Of a DNA stretch of 64,000 nt, positions 25,409 through 35,020 are shown in pieces. How positions within the stretch are numbered: the stretch's first letter is position 1; each line of letters opens with the position of its first letter. The notes under the pieces were generated by a model that was not told the DNA's origin, did no database searches, and worked only from the letters and a program-made list of their open reading frames with translations. Origin of the DNA: Thalassovita autumnalis (lineage in GTDB: Bacteria; Pseudomonadota; Alphaproteobacteria; Rhodobacterales; Rhodobacteraceae); the NCBI RefSeq assembly GCF_001458255.1, contig NZ_CYSB01000004.1:62001-126000 (forward strand), in the 5' to 3' direction. A program made the position numbers and the translations under genes.

Positions 25409-27019
25409 ATGACCCTTTCCCTGAAAGCCCAATTGATTGCCGCATTTGCGCTCTTAGTGTGTCTGTTCACCGCCACCGGCGTGACCAGCCTGCATGAGCT
25501 GAAACAGATTAAAACCCGCGGCGAAGAGATCGTCCGCATAAATTTCGAAACCCTGCATCTGATCGAAGAGGTCGCAAAGATCCAGGAAACCATCCAGTCC
25601 GAAATCAGCACCTACATCCTCGTTGGCACCAAAGAAGAGCGATCAGCGCTGCGCGCCACGCTGAAGGAATTAGGACAGCGCAAAGAAGAATTGATCGCCG
25701 CCGCGCAGGCCACTTCCTCCGCCAATACTGCCGCCTATCTGGACGAATATCTGGTGCTGAAGGAAGGTATTGAAAAGGTTAACAAAAAGATCCTTCAGGA
25801 TCTGCTGTTCGGCTCCAAAGGCAAGGCGTCCAAACGTCTGGCAGAAGGCAAGGAAACCTATCAGATCCCGATGGCAGCGCTGATCACTCAAGTGACCGAG
25901 CTGGAAACCCGCAAGATGTATGAGGAGCTAGCGCAGTCTGAAACGGCCTATGCGCAGACCCGGAATGAGATCATCGTGATGATGACCGCCGCGCTGGTGA
26001 TCAGCCTACTGGCCGCATGGCATATTGTGGCGACCCTGTCGCGCGGGCTGCGACAGGCCGGTGCCCTCAGCCAGCGCGTGGCCAGTGGCGACCTGACTGA
26101 AACCGCCGATCATGGGATGAGGAACGAAATTGGCGCGTTGCTGGACAATCTGAACACCATGGTGGTCGACCTGCGCGGCATTGTCGGTAATGTGCGCACC
26201 GGCGCGGCCCATGTGGCCAGCGGTGCGGATCGCATGGCCGCGACCTCCGCCGCGATTCAGACGGCGGCGAAGGAACAGGCCACGGCGGCAGAAGAGGTGG
26301 CAACCTCGGTGACGGAGATGAGTGCAAACGTCAGCCATACTGCGCTAAGTGCCGAGGAAACCAAGGAAACCGCCCAACACGCCGCGGAAAACGCCCGGGC
26401 TGGCGGTGAAACGGTGGCGGCGGCAATGTCCTCGCTGGCCACCATTGTCGACAAGATCCAAATCATTCAGGAAATCGCCCGTCAGACCGACCTCTTGGCC
26501 TTGAACGCTGCGGTGGAGGCCGCGCGTGCCGGCGAACATGGGCGCGGTTTTTCGGTTGTGGCGGCTGAGGTGCGTAAACTGGCCGAACGGGCGCAGGAGG
26601 CGGCCGAGGACATCGGCGCATTGACGCAAGGCACGGTCAGCACTGCCGAAGAGGCCCGACTGAAACTGGCGGATCTGGTGCCCGAGATTGAAGCAACCGC
26701 GCAACTGGTTGGCAATATGGCGGCATCCAACACTGAGCTGTCAACCGGGATGCAACAGATCACCGATGCCATCGCGCGGCTGGATCACAACATTCAAACC
26801 AACAACACCGCGTCCAAAGACATGTCTGCCACCTCTGAACAGCTGGCGGCGCAGGCACAATCGCTGACCGATGGGATTGGAGCCTTCCAGCTGAGCAAGG
26901 ATGAGGCAGAGCGCTGTGAAGACCCTACGGAGGAAGTTACACCTGCGCCGGAGGCGATCCAGTTAGAGCAGCCAGTGGCCAAGGAGCAAACAGCACCTGA
27001 TCTCCCCAAGGCTGCTTAA
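25409..27019 (+). CDS. Methyl-accepting chemotaxis protein
   Basis: The 536-residue receptor has a first membrane helix (about residues 5-24) and a helical ligand-binding region to about 190 (four-helix-bundle type). A second membrane helix ([19 protein letters not shown]) is followed by a HAMP domain ([24 protein letters not shown]). The signalling hairpin tip reads [22 protein letters not shown] with [18 protein letters not shown]. It signals to CheA/CheW; the ligand is unknown. The tail ends in an Ala/Pro/Glu stretch with no CheR-docking pentapeptide that I can see. No other che genes lie nearby. Confidence 0.93.
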   Translation: MTLSLKAQLIAAFALLVCLFTATGVTSLHELKQIKTRGEEIVRINFETLHLIEEVAKIQETIQSEISTYILVGTKEERSALRATLKELGQRKEELIAAAQATSSANTAAYLDEYLVLKEGIEKVNKKILQDLLFGSKGKASKRLAEGKETYQIPMAALITQVTELETRKMYEELAQSETAYAQTRNEIIVMMTAALVISLLAAWHIVATLSRGLRQAGALSQRVASGDLTETADHGMRNEIGALLDNLNTMVVDLRGIVGNVRTGAAHVASGADRMAATSAAIQTAAKEQATAAEEVATSVTEMSANVSHTALSAEETKETAQHAAENARAGGETVAAAMSSLATIVDKIQIIQEIARQTDLLALNAAVEAARAGEHGRGFSVVAAEVRKLAERAQEAAEDIGALTQGTVSTAEEARLKLADLVPEIEATAQLVGNMAASNTELSTGMQQITDAIARLDHNIQTNNTASKDMSATSEQLAAQAQSLTDGIGAFQLSKDEAERCEDPTEEVTPAPEAIQLEQPVAKEQTAPDLPKAA

Positions 27020-27041
27020 CCACACTCAGATTAACAAAAGA

Positions 27042-27064
27042 GGACGCCCCATTTGGGCGCCCTT
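27042..27064. terminator. Terminator between convergent genes
   Basis: Stem GG-A-CGCCC / GGGCG-C-CC with one mismatch and loop CATTT. On the minus strand it continues into CTCTTTTG, so it should end the TetR gene and may end the chemoreceptor gene as well. Confidence 0.6.
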
Positions 27065-27068
27065 CCGG

Positions 27069-27656
27069 TTAGACAGACACCGACTTGCGCACCATTTCCC
27101 AATAAAGCCCTTCGACCTCATCCACCGACAGGCGGCCGGCGGGGCGGTACCAGGTGGTGACCCCGGTCAGCATCGCAATCACCGCCATGGTGGCGATGCG
27201 GATATCAGCCGGGGCGAACACACCTTCGGCCACGCCATCGCGCAGGATCTCTTCCAACTCAGCCTCATAGCGGCGGCGCAGTTCCTCGATCGCTTCAAAG
27301 TTTTCAGGCGTCAGGTTGCGCAGCTCCATATAGGCGATGAACACCTCATCGGGGCGCTTCAGGTGATAGCGGATGTGGAAGCGGGCGAAATCCTCCAACC
27401 GTTCCAAGGGACTGGCCGAGGTGTCGCGATTGGCCCGCTGGTCCAGCAGGTCTTCCATGTGGCGGCGCATCAGGTTGAACAACAGCGCCTGTTTGTCGGG
27501 CGTGTAGTTATAAAGCGCGCCGGCCTGCACCCCAACATCGCGGGCAATCTGGCGCATGGAGACCGCCGCAAACCCATGTTGCGCAAACAGCCGCAGGGCC
27601 GCATCCAGGACGCGGGGGCCGGTGATATCAGAATGGGAGCCTGCAGTTCTTGCCAT
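27069..27656 (-). CDS. TetR-family transcriptional regulator
   Basis: From MARTAGSH (27656) the 195-residue protein has the N-terminal TetR helix-turn-helix: RVLDAALRLFAQHGFAAVSMRQIARDVGVQAGALYNYTPDKQALL. The C-terminal ligand domain (FIAYMELRNLTPENF) resembles TetR_C regulators near fatty-acid or acyl-CoA genes, but no such gene is adjacent. Upstream starts give an implausible extension. It is convergent with the chemoreceptor gene. Confidence 0.88.
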   Translation of the reverse strand: MARTAGSHSDITGPRVLDAALRLFAQHGFAAVSMRQIARDVGVQAGALYNYTPDKQALLFNLMRRHMEDLLDQRANRDTSASPLERLEDFARFHIRYHLKRPDEVFIAYMELRNLTPENFEAIEELRRRYEAELEEILRDGVAEGVFAPADIRIATMAVIAMLTGVTTWYRPAGRLSVDEVEGLYWEMVRKSVSV

Positions 27657-27826
27657 GGGCTCCACGGTAACTGAACAGATGTTCAAATCAAAGAGCGAAA
27701 CGGCAACCCTCTGCCGATCAGGCGGTTTTAACGGCACGAACCGGGCAAGACCCTTGCCAAGGGCCTATCTGACAGGCAAGACGGGGGCGTCTGTTGCTGC
27801 TGCCCTTAAGTCACATTTGGTCTGCC

Positions 27827-28078
27827 ATGTTTTTTCGCCTGCCTCTTTGCGCCCTTGCCCTGTCGCTGACAGCTGTGGCCTGTAGCCCGATTGAACTGCA
27901 GGACCATTCAACCGCAGCGGCGCGGCTGGCCCCCTACCCCGCGCTGGTCCCGATTGAGACCGCACTGGCCGAACATAGCGAAGCCCGCACAGATGAAGAC
28001 AGCGCCGCAGCACTGACCAATCGGGCCAAGGCCCTGCGCGCCCGGGCCCGGGCGCTGGCTGCCCAAAATGGCGGCTAA
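27827..28078 (+). CDS. Small lipoprotein, unknown
   Basis: The 83-residue product from ATG 27827 has a lipoprotein signal (MFFRLPLCALALSLTAVACSP, lipobox LTAVAC). A short mature part follows, Ala/Arg-rich and predicted helical (AALTNRAKALRARARALAAQNG). It precedes the homoserine dehydrogenase gene by 122 bp. No known family. Confidence 0.6.
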   Translation: MFFRLPLCALALSLTAVACSPIELQDHSTAAARLAPYPALVPIETALAEHSEARTDEDSAAALTNRAKALRARARALAAQNGG

Positions 28079-28200
28079 ATTGCAACATCCCCGCTGATCC
28101 CCCCTGCCCCATAGGGGCTGATCGGCATTTGCCGCGTTGCACAGCGACGCAAAGCCCGATACATCGCCAAGACGAAGATCTGTCAGTTCAGGAGGGCCAG

Positions 28201-29487
28201 ATGAGCCAACCCTTGCGCCTTGGTATTGCAGGGCTCGGCACCGTAGGTGTCGGCGTTGTGAAAATTGTCCGTCAACAGGCTGCCCTACTGACTATGCGAA
28301 CTGGTCGCGAGGTGACGATCTCGGCCGTTTCGGCCCGCTCACGCGGTAAGGATCGCGGTGTGAACCTGGACCACTACGGCTGGGAAGATGATCCGGTCAA
28401 ACTGGCCACCCGCGATGATGTCGACGTTTATGTTGAGCTGATGGGCGGCGAAGATGGCCCTGCCAAAGCCTCGATCGAGGCGGCGCTGAAAGCCGGCAAA
28501 GATGTGGTCACCGCCAACAAGGCGCTCCTGGCCCATCACGGTCAGGCGCTGGCCGAACTGGCCGAGGCCTCAGGATCGGTTATTCGCTATGAAGCCGCCG
28601 TCGCCGGTGGCATCCCGATCATCAAATCGCTGACCGAAGGTCTGGCCGCCAATGAGATCACCCGCGTGATGGGCGTGATGAACGGCACCTGCAACTACAT
28701 TCTGACCCGGATGGAAGCCACCGGCCAGGGCTACAACGCCCTGTTCGAAGAGGCCGACAAACTGGGCTATCTGGAAGCGGATCCAAACCTTGACGTGGGC
28801 GGCATCGACGCTGGTCACAAGCTGGCCATCCTGTCCTCATTGGCTTTTGGCACCCAGGTGGATTTCGACGGGGTTGAACTGGAAGGCATCCAGCGCGTCA
28901 CCATCGAAGATATCCGTCAGGCGGCCGATATGGGCTACCGCATCAAACTGCTGGGCGTCGCCCAGATGAGTGGCCGCGGTCTGGAACAGCGCATGTCACC
29001 CTGTCTGGTCCCGGCGCAAAGCCCGCTGGGTCAGCTGGAAGGCGGCACCAATATGGTTGTTGTCGAAGGCTCTGACGTGGGTCAGGTTGTGCTGCGCGGC
29101 GCCGGTGCCGGCGAAGGCCCCACCGCCAGTGCGGTGATGGGGGATGTCTGCGACATCGCCCGCGGCATCCGTTACCCGGTCTTTGGCCAGAAAGCCGACA
29201 GCCTGAAACGCGCCCCCCGCGCCCAATCCGCCCTGCCCGCGCCCTACTACCTGCGTCTGGGACTGAAGGACAAACCGGGTGCCATGGCCAAGGTCGCGGC
29301 TGTGCTGGGTGAGGCTGGTGTATCGATCGACCGGATGCGCCAATACGGTCATGAAGATGACAGCGCGCCGGTGCTGATCGTCACCCATAAAACCACCCGC
29401 GCCAATCTGGATGCAGCCCTTGCCGGCATCGAACAGACCGATGTTGTCACCGAAGCACCGGTTGCGCTGCGGATTGAAGCGGTGTGA
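28201..29487 (+). CDS. hom: Homoserine dehydrogenase
   Basis: This enzyme reduces aspartate semialdehyde to homoserine for threonine and methionine synthesis. From ATG 28201 (AGGAGG just upstream) the 428-residue protein has a Rossmann motif LGIAGLGTVGVGVVKI, NAD(P)-domain AGKDVVTANKALLA, and the substrate motif YEAAVAGGIPIIKSLTEGLAAN. MGVMNGTCNYILTRME and KLGYLEADPNLDVGGIDAGHKLAIL carry the catalytic Lys/Asp region. A C-terminal ACT domain (PGAMAKVAAVLGEAGVSID) mediates threonine feedback. Confidence 0.96.
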   Translation: MSQPLRLGIAGLGTVGVGVVKIVRQQAALLTMRTGREVTISAVSARSRGKDRGVNLDHYGWEDDPVKLATRDDVDVYVELMGGEDGPAKASIEAALKAGKDVVTANKALLAHHGQALAELAEASGSVIRYEAAVAGGIPIIKSLTEGLAANEITRVMGVMNGTCNYILTRMEATGQGYNALFEEADKLGYLEADPNLDVGGIDAGHKLAILSSLAFGTQVDFDGVELEGIQRVTIEDIRQAADMGYRIKLLGVAQMSGRGLEQRMSPCLVPAQSPLGQLEGGTNMVVVEGSDVGQVVLRGAGAGEGPTASAVMGDVCDIARGIRYPVFGQKADSLKRAPRAQSALPAPYYLRLGLKDKPGAMAKVAAVLGEAGVSIDRMRQYGHEDDSAPVLIVTHKTTRANLDAALAGIEQTDVVTEAPVALRIEAV

Positions 29488-29530
29488 TCTGAGCCCATGC
29501 GGCGCGCCCGTCGTGGGGGCGTCGCAGCTT

Positions 29531-29554
29531 GAGTATTTTTGGATCATTGAAAGG
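29531..29554 (+). repeat. Dispersed GAGTATTTTTG motif, copy 1
   Basis: GAGTATTTTTGGATCATTGA then AAGG, in the hom-recJ gap. A close relative occurs at 49890. Both lie just downstream of genes, as repeated intergenic motifs often do. Confidence 0.3.
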
Positions 29555-29559
29555 CCGCT

Positions 29560-31326
29560 GTGACTGCTGAGACCCGTGCATTTCTAGGTGTAGAGGCATC
29601 GCTCAACGGGCGGCGCTGGATTGGTCCCGGGATCGAGGTGGAGCGTCAGGCCGAATTCATGCGCCAGCAGACCGGCCTGCCGATGGCGGTTTGCCAGACC
29701 TTGGCGCGACGCGGCGTGCCTGCGCATGAGGCACAGGCCTTTTTGGAACCGCAGCTGCGCGACCTGCTGCCGGACCCGCAGAAGCTGAAAGATATGGAAG
29801 CCGCCGCCGCGCGGTTCCTTTTGGCCGTAAAACAGCGCCAACGCATTGCAATCTTTGCCGATTACGACGTGGATGGCGGCACCTCCGCCGCCTTGCTGAT
29901 CGACTGGCTGCGCCAGATGGGGCGTCAGGCCACGCTCTATGTTCCAGACCGCATTGATGAAGGCTACGGCCCCAATGAGGCTGCCATGGCGGCGCTGGCG
30001 GCAGATCATGACCTGATCGTCTGCGTCGATTGCGGCACCCTCAGCCATGAACCGATTGCGGCGGCCAAAGCGGCGGACGTGGTGGTGCTGGATCACCACC
30101 TGGGCGGTGAGACCCTGCCCGATGCTGTCGCGGTGGTGAACCCGAACCGTCAGGATGAAGATGGAGAGCTGGCGCATCTGTGTGCGGCGGGCGTTGTCTT
30201 CCTGATGCTGGTTGAGGCCAACCGCCAAATGCGGGCCGAGGGCGCCAAAGGCCCGGATCTGATGGCGATGCTGGATTTGGTGGCACTTGGAACCGTGGCG
30301 GATGTGGCGCCGCTGATCGGGGTGAACCGGGCGCTGGTGCGTCAGGGGCTGAAGGTCATGGCGCGCCGCGATCGCCCCGGCATTGTGGCGCTGTCTGATG
30401 TCAGCCGGATGGAACAGGCGCCAAACTCCTACGCTTTGGGCTTCATGCTGGGGCCGCGGGTGAATGCCGGTGGCCGCATCGGCAAAGCGGATCTGGGCGC
30501 GCGGCTGCTCTCCACCGACAACCCGGCTGAGGCGCGCGCCATGGCCGAACGGCTGGATGAGCTGAACACGGAACGCCGTGACATTGAAAACGCCGTGCGC
30601 GCCGCCGCATTGGAACAGGCTGAGGACCGTGGGCTGGATCTGCCGCTGGTCTGGGCCGCTGGCGAAGGCTGGCACCCGGGCGTTGTGGGCATCGTCGCCA
30701 GCCGCCTGAAAGAGGCCACCAACCGCCCCGCCATTGTCATCGGCTTTGACGGTGAGATCGGCAAAGGCTCCGGCCGTTCGGTCAGCGGCGTTGATCTTGG
30801 CGCCTCAATCCAGCGGCTGGCCAGTGAGGGCCTGCTGGTCAAAGGGGGCGGCCACAAGATGGCTGCCGGCCTGACGGTGGAACGTGACAAGCTGGAACCG
30901 GCAATGGCGCGGCTGTCCGAGCTCTTGGCGAAACAGGGCGCGGGGGACGCCGGCCCTGCCGATCTGAAACTGGACGGTGTATTGATGCCCGGCGCAGCCA
31001 CCATCGAGCTGATCGAGCAAATCGAAAAGGCAGGCCCCTTCGGCGCCTCCGCCGCCGCGCCCCGCTATGTGTTCCCCGATGTGGAGATTCGCTTCGCCAA
31101 ACGGGTGGGCGAAAGCCACCTGAAAATCTCCTTCACTGACGGGCTGGGTGCACGGATCGATGCCATCTGCTTTGGCGCCTTCGACACCCCCCTTGGGGAA
31201 CGTCTGTCAAACCACGGCGGCGCCCGGTTCCATCTGGCCGGGCGGCTGGAAATAAACAGCTGGGGCGGGCGTCAACAGGTCCAGCTGCGGCTGGAAGATG
31301 CAAGCCCGGCAGAGGCTTTGGGCTAA
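29560..31326 (+). CDS. recJ: Single-stranded-DNA-specific exonuclease RecJ
   Basis: RecJ degrades single-stranded DNA 5' to 3' in recombination and mismatch repair. The 588-residue protein begins with GTG. It has the DHH phosphoesterase motifs IAIFADYDVDGGTSAALL, IVCVDCGT and VVVLDHHLGG, then LGTVADVAPL, and the DHHA1 motif VKGGGHKMAAGLT. A C-terminal OB-like domain ends the chain. Length is normal. It is followed closely by three tRNA-Glu genes. Confidence 0.95.
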   Translation: MTAETRAFLGVEASLNGRRWIGPGIEVERQAEFMRQQTGLPMAVCQTLARRGVPAHEAQAFLEPQLRDLLPDPQKLKDMEAAAARFLLAVKQRQRIAIFADYDVDGGTSAALLIDWLRQMGRQATLYVPDRIDEGYGPNEAAMAALAADHDLIVCVDCGTLSHEPIAAAKAADVVVLDHHLGGETLPDAVAVVNPNRQDEDGELAHLCAAGVVFLMLVEANRQMRAEGAKGPDLMAMLDLVALGTVADVAPLIGVNRALVRQGLKVMARRDRPGIVALSDVSRMEQAPNSYALGFMLGPRVNAGGRIGKADLGARLLSTDNPAEARAMAERLDELNTERRDIENAVRAAALEQAEDRGLDLPLVWAAGEGWHPGVVGIVASRLKEATNRPAIVIGFDGEIGKGSGRSVSGVDLGASIQRLASEGLLVKGGGHKMAAGLTVERDKLEPAMARLSELLAKQGAGDAGPADLKLDGVLMPGAATIELIEQIEKAGPFGASAAAPRYVFPDVEIRFAKRVGESHLKISFTDGLGARIDAICFGAFDTPLGERLSNHGGARFHLAGRLEINSWGGRQQVQLRLEDASPAEALG

Positions 31327-31361
31327 GCGATAAAAATCGTCACAACGGGGTCATTTTCCGC

Positions 31362-31389
31362 TTGCGCCCCACGCGCAGTTTGCCTAAAA
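31362..31389 (+). promoter_or_regulatory. tRNA-Glu promoter 1
   Basis: TTGCGC, 16-bp spacer, CTAAAA, ending 20 bp before the tRNA. The same layout recurs before the other two copies. Confidence 0.65.
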
Positions 31390-31409
31390 TCCGCCTCACC
31401 AAACGGCTT

Positions 31410-31484
31410 GTCCCGTTCGTCTATCGGTTAGGACGCCAGGTTTTCAACCTGGAAAGAGGGGTTCGATTCCCCTACGGGATGCCA
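31410..31484 (+). tRNA. tRNA-Glu (TTC), copy 1
   Basis: A 75-nt cloverleaf including encoded CCA. Acceptor GTCCCGT pairs with ACGGGAT (one G-U). The anticodon stem CCAGG/CCTGG encloses TTTTCAA with anticodon TTC at 31443-31445; the T arm is GAGGGGTTCGATTCCCCT. The three copies are identical. Confidence 0.97.
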
Positions 31485-31493
31485 TTTTGGATC

Positions 31494-31524
31494 AAAAAGC
31501 CGCTCCTCTGGGGCGGCTTTTTTG
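31494..31524 (+). terminator. Terminator after tRNA-Glu copy 1
   Basis: Stem AAAAAGCCGC / GCGGCTTTTT followed by further T residues. Confidence 0.85.
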
Positions 31525-31616
31525 CATTCTAGTTTGCATTCTAGGAATGGAAAAATCCCGACAAAATACCTTATACATTTTGCGAATGAAAATTTGTAAT
31601 TCTGCGTTTTTTCCGC

Positions 31617-31644
31617 TTGCGCGCCCTGTTCTGTTTGCCTAAAA
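31617..31644 (+). promoter_or_regulatory. tRNA-Glu promoter 2
   Basis: TTGCGC, 16-bp spacer, CTAAAA; same geometry as before copy 1. Confidence 0.65.
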
Positions 31645-31664
31645 GCCACCTCACCAAACAGCAT

Positions 31665-31739
31665 GTCCCGTTCGTCTATCGGTTAGGACGCCAGGTTTTC
31701 AACCTGGAAAGAGGGGTTCGATTCCCCTACGGGATGCCA
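31665..31739 (+). tRNA. tRNA-Glu (TTC), copy 2
   Basis: Identical to copy 1 over 75 nt, with the CCA end encoded. The start lies 255 bp after the start of copy 1, and flanks are similar but not identical. Confidence 0.97.
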
Positions 31740-31748
31740 TTTGGTCCG

Positions 31749-31777
31749 AAAAGCCGCCCCTTCGTGGGCGGCTTTTT
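31749..31777 (+). terminator. Terminator after tRNA-Glu copy 2
   Basis: A perfect 11-bp stem AAAAGCCGCCC / GGGCGGCTTTT ending in a T run. Confidence 0.88.
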
Positions 31778-31860
31778 CGCATTCGGATCCGTCTAAAAAC
31801 TTGCGAAATACGCGCCGAATATTTGCTTTGATCAAATCGCAAATCGATGACGTTTTCTGC

Positions 31861-31888
31861 TTGCAGCCAACTGGTGCTTTGCCTAAAA
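31861..31888 (+). promoter_or_regulatory. tRNA-Glu promoter 3
   Basis: TTGCAG, 16-bp spacer, CTAAAA; same geometry as before copies 1 and 2. Confidence 0.6.
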
Positions 31889-31908
31889 GCCAGTTCACCA
31901 CACGGCTT

Positions 31909-31983
31909 GTCCCGTTCGTCTATCGGTTAGGACGCCAGGTTTTCAACCTGGAAAGAGGGGTTCGATTCCCCTACGGGATGCCA
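31909..31983 (+). tRNA. tRNA-Glu (TTC), copy 3
   Basis: Identical to copies 1 and 2 over 75 nt; start 244 bp after the start of copy 2. Unlike the others it has no adjacent AAAAGCC-type terminator. Confidence 0.97.
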
Positions 31984-32078
31984 CTTTTCTCAGTCACAGC
32001 TTAAGTTTACCCATCGAATTTTGGCCCGAGCCACGCTTGGTTTCAGGTGCTTTGGACAAACTTTTCTCACAAGAAAAA

Positions 32079-32100
32079 AGCCGAAGCTTTCGCTCCGGCT
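32079..32100 (-). terminator. Terminator after DUF2842 gene
   Basis: Stem AGCCGGAGC / GCTTCGGCT (one mismatch) with loop GAAA on the minus strand, followed by TTTTTTCTTG. It ends the purA-DUF2842 unit. Confidence 0.8.
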
Positions 32101-32132
32101 CTCCGTTCTCTCGTACTGAGGTGAGGCAGCTA

Positions 32133-32366
32133 TCAGCTCGCCTCATCATCAGGTGCGTTGGGATCGGCCTGACCGATGCCTTTGAACACTGTCTTCAACG
32201 GCACCGCCCAAATGACCCCAAGGCCGATGTAGACCATCAGTTCGACCAGAATGGATGGACGGTCAAACAGGCTGACGATGCTCACCGCCGCCACGATATA
32301 GGCCGGCAGCCCCACCAGCAGAACCAGCAGGGACAGTCGGCGACGTGCTTTGTAACTCAGGGCCAT
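32133..32366 (-). CDS. DUF2842 family small membrane protein
   Basis: The 77-residue protein has two membrane helices (LSLLVLLVGLPAYIVAAVSIV and ILVELMVYIGLGVIWAVPLKTVF) and the GIGQADPN tail of DUF2842, a family found in alphaproteobacteria with unknown function. It follows purA by 9 bp, so it is in one transcription unit with it. Confidence 0.85.
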   Translation of the reverse strand: MALSYKARRRLSLLVLLVGLPAYIVAAVSIVSLFDRPSILVELMVYIGLGVIWAVPLKTVFKGIGQADPNAPDDEAS

Positions 32367-32375
32367 GAGGGATAC

Positions 32376-33689
32376 TTAGTCCGCGAAGGGGTCGGTGACC
32401 AGAATGGTGTCTTCCCGCTCGGGCGAGGTCGACAGCAGCGCCACCGGGCATTCGATCAGCTCTTCCACCCGTTTGACGTATTTCACCGCATTGGCCGGCA
32501 GATCGTTCCAGCTGCGCGCGCCTTCGGTGGTCTCGGACCAGCCGTCCATTTCCTCATAGATCGGGGTGCAGCGGGCCTGCTGATCGGCGGCAGTCGGCAG
32601 ATAGTCCAGACGCTCCCCGTCCAGATCATAGCCAACGCAGATTTTCAGCGTCTCAAACCCATCCAGCACGTCCAGCTTGGTCAGGCAGATGCCTTTGATG
32701 CCCGATGTGGCGCAGGTCTGACGGACCAGGGCCGCATCAAACCAACCGCAGCGACGCTGACGCCCAGTGGTGGTGCCAAACTCATGACCGCGGGTGCCCA
32801 GACGTTCGCCATCCGCATCCGGGGTGCCGTCCTCTTTCAGCAGTTCGGTCGGGAACGGACCTTCGCCAACACGGGTGGTGTAGGCCTTCACGATGCCCAA
32901 CACATAGTCGATCGAGCCCGGGCCGATGCCCACGCCCGTCGCTGCCTGACCGGCAATCACGTTTGACGAGGTCACAAAGGGGTAGGTGCCAAAATCGATG
33001 TCCAGCAGGGCGCCCTGGGCGCCTTCAAACAGGATCCGCTTGCCGGCTTTGCGCTTTTCGTTCAGCACCTTCCAGACCGGTGCCGCATAGGGCAGGATTT
33101 CCTTGGCGATGTCTGTCAGTTTTGCAATCAACGCTTCGCGATCAATCGGCTCCACGCCCAGACCTTTGCGCAGCGGATCATGGTGCTGCAGCGCCCGATC
33201 CACCCGGGCCTCCAGCGTGGCCGCATCGGCCAGATCGGCAACACGGATCGCGCGGCGGCCAACCTTGTCTTCGTAAGCCGGGCCAATGCCACGGCCGGTG
33301 GTGCCGATCTTGGTCCCTTTTGAGGCCGCCTCTTCCCGCGCGCGGTCCAATTCACCGTGGAACGGCAGGATCAACGGGGTGTTTTCGGCGATCATCAGCG
33401 TCTCAGGGCTGATCTCAACCCCCTGCTCGCGCACGGTTGCGATCTCATTGATCAGATGCCACGGATCCAGCACCACGCCGTTACCGATGACCGAAAGCTT
33501 GCCGCCCCGCACCACACCCGAAGGCAGCGCATGCAGCTTGTAGACCTTGCCATCGATGACCAACGTGTGGCCCGCGTTATGGCCACCCTGAAAACGGGCG
33601 ATGACGTCGGCACGTTCCGACAGCCAATCCACGATCTTGCCTTTACCCTCATCGCCCCATTGGGCGCCGACGACGACGACATTTGCCAT
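32376..33689 (-). CDS. purA: Adenylosuccinate synthetase
   Basis: PurA joins IMP and aspartate using GTP, the first step from IMP to AMP. From MANVVVVG (33689) the 437-residue protein has the N-terminal P-loop-like [20 protein letters not shown], then [72 protein letters not shown] and [14 protein letters not shown]. All are standard signatures. The 12-residue upstream extension lacks conservation. Confidence 0.97.
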   Translation of the reverse strand: MANVVVVGAQWGDEGKGKIVDWLSERADVIARFQGGHNAGHTLVIDGKVYKLHALPSGVVRGGKLSVIGNGVVLDPWHLINEIATVREQGVEISPETLMIAENTPLILPFHGELDRAREEAASKGTKIGTTGRGIGPAYEDKVGRRAIRVADLADAATLEARVDRALQHHDPLRKGLGVEPIDREALIAKLTDIAKEILPYAAPVWKVLNEKRKAGKRILFEGAQGALLDIDFGTYPFVTSSNVIAGQAATGVGIGPGSIDYVLGIVKAYTTRVGEGPFPTELLKEDGTPDADGERLGTRGHEFGTTTGRQRRCGWFDAALVRQTCATSGIKGICLTKLDVLDGFETLKICVGYDLDGERLDYLPTAADQQARCTPIYEEMDGWSETTEGARSWNDLPANAVKYVKRVEELIECPVALLSTSPEREDTILVTDPFAD

Positions 33690-33932
33690 TGCTGGTCCTC
33701 TTGTGATGTCTGGATCGGTTTGCAAATTCAGTCAAACCGGCGTCCGTATAGCGATACCAGCGGTGTGAGGGAACCGAAAACTCACCGAAAACAGGGCTGG
33801 GTGGGTGGAAATCCAACCTCAACCCGTGGTGCGCGCAGCATTGATGGCTTTTGTCTGCACTTAATGCCGTTGTGGCACAGTGTCGAATGCGGAGTGGGAA
33901 AACGAGCCCCTCCGTTACATCCTGAGTTGAGA

Positions 33933-34301
33933 TTATTGTGCCAGTTTCACCGGCGCCCCGTGTGGCGTGGTCAAATAGGCCTCTTCCCAGCGCGCCCGCG
34001 TGTGTTCCACCTGCGCTGAGGAGGCTGCGCCGATCTCCGCCAGAAAGCTTTCTAGCGTTTCCAACCAGGCGGCAAAATAATCCTCTCCCCCGTTCAGCGC
34101 CCGATCATGGCCATGTTCCTTCAAGGTGGCCGAGAAGCGCTTCACCCAATCGGCCCAGCTAAAATGCCCGGCCTCGCTCAGGCCGACCGTTAAGGCAAAG
34201 GCCTGGGCATGCCAGGGCTGTTCAAAAACAGGTTCGGGCGCGGCAATTGGCCCTTCACCCTCTGGGGTATCGACCTGCGGCAAGTCCAGACAGCTGCTCA
34301 T
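33933..34301 (-). CDS. Nitrile hydratase accessory protein (P14K/beta-like activator)
   Basis: The 122-residue product starts at 34301 in an ATGA overlap with the end of the beta-subunit gene. It resembles the N-terminal part of nitrile hydratase beta subunits and the small P14K-type activators: PVFEQPWHAQAFALTVGLSEAGHFSWADWVKRFSATL and YFAAWLETLESFLAE. In cobalt-type enzymes such a protein swaps metal-loaded alpha subunit into the holoenzyme. It is the last gene of the alpha-beta-activator operon. Confidence 0.87.
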   Translation of the reverse strand: MSSCLDLPQVDTPEGEGPIAAPEPVFEQPWHAQAFALTVGLSEAGHFSWADWVKRFSATLKEHGHDRALNGGEDYFAAWLETLESFLAEIGAASSAQVEHTRARWEEAYLTTPHGAPVKLAQ

Positions 34302-35020
34302 GCCACTTCCTCCGGCAAAAGGTAGCTCTGCCACAGATCGAGCACCACCTGATCGCCCGGGTGCTCCGGATGTGCCCAAAGTTCCGACGCGGCAAAACGC
34401 ACGGCGTAAAGCGGCTCCGGCGCCTCCCCCAATCCATGGGCGGCACTGTCGGGCAGCACATGGTTGCCATGGTAGCGCTCAATATGGCCCACTGCTCCAG
34501 CGGCATAATTCGGCAATCTGGTGTGACCACCATTGACCAAAGCGCTATCACTCAAACGCCGTGTCCGCACCTTCTGCCCCGGTTGGAACCGCGCGACAGG
34601 TCCCTCTTGCCGATCGGCGGGACCACCTTTTGCCAGCACTGCTGCAACCTGTTCGGGCAACAGCCGACGGGAGGACAGCGGATGGCTCTTCTGTATTTCC
34701 TCAGATCCCCCAGCCTGATCCTTTGCCCTCTCAGCGGCCTGCTCCAGATCCTCAAGTGTCAGAACCCCAGTCTCGACCAGCAAGTCAGCAAGCGCCGAAA
34801 TCCACTTTTCATAGTAGCTGAAGCGGCTGTAATCCTTTGGCGAAAGCCGTTCACGTGCATGGCGCGAGGTGTCGATGTTCCACTGGCCGAGGCTACCACA
34901 GGCAAGGGTCACAGCCAGCGCGCGGGCGTGCCATTCCGTTGCAAAAACAGGTCCATCCTGCGGTTCAGGCAAGACCGCACCATCGCCAAAACGCCCGCCC
35001 ATGTCGTGCACCCGGCTCAT
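34298..35020 (-). CDS. nthB: Nitrile hydratase, beta subunit
   Basis: The 240-residue subunit begins [16 protein letters not shown], the usual beta N-terminus (residues MGG), followed by [34 protein letters not shown]. The C-terminal SH3-like domain shows [44 protein letters not shown] and DLWQSYL. It overlaps the alpha gene by 4 bp (ATGA) and the accessory gene by 4 bp. Together with alpha it hydrates nitriles to amides. Confidence 0.92.
   Translation of the reverse strand: MSRVHDMGGRFGDGAVLPEPQDGPVFATEWHARALAVTLACGSLGQWNIDTSRHARERLSPKDYSRFSYYEKWISALADLLVETGVLTLEDLEQAAERAKDQAGGSEEIQKSHPLSSRRLLPEQVAAVLAKGGPADRQEGPVARFQPGQKVRTRRLSDSALVNGGHTRLPNYAAGAVGHIERYHGNHVLPDSAAHGLGEAPEPLYAVRFAASELWAHPEHPGDQVVLDLWQSYLLPEEVA

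Noticed and set aside
31428-31901. Short minus-strand frames across the tRNA genes sharing the tail HPVGESNPSFQVENLAS
   Set aside because: The shared tail is the reverse translation of the tRNA-Glu sequence, a familiar annotation artefact.
31410-31983. Regularly spaced identical 75-bp repeats, as in a CRISPR array
   Set aside because: The repeats fold as tRNA-Glu with CCA ends and have promoters and terminators; spacers are 170-180 bp and resemble each other.
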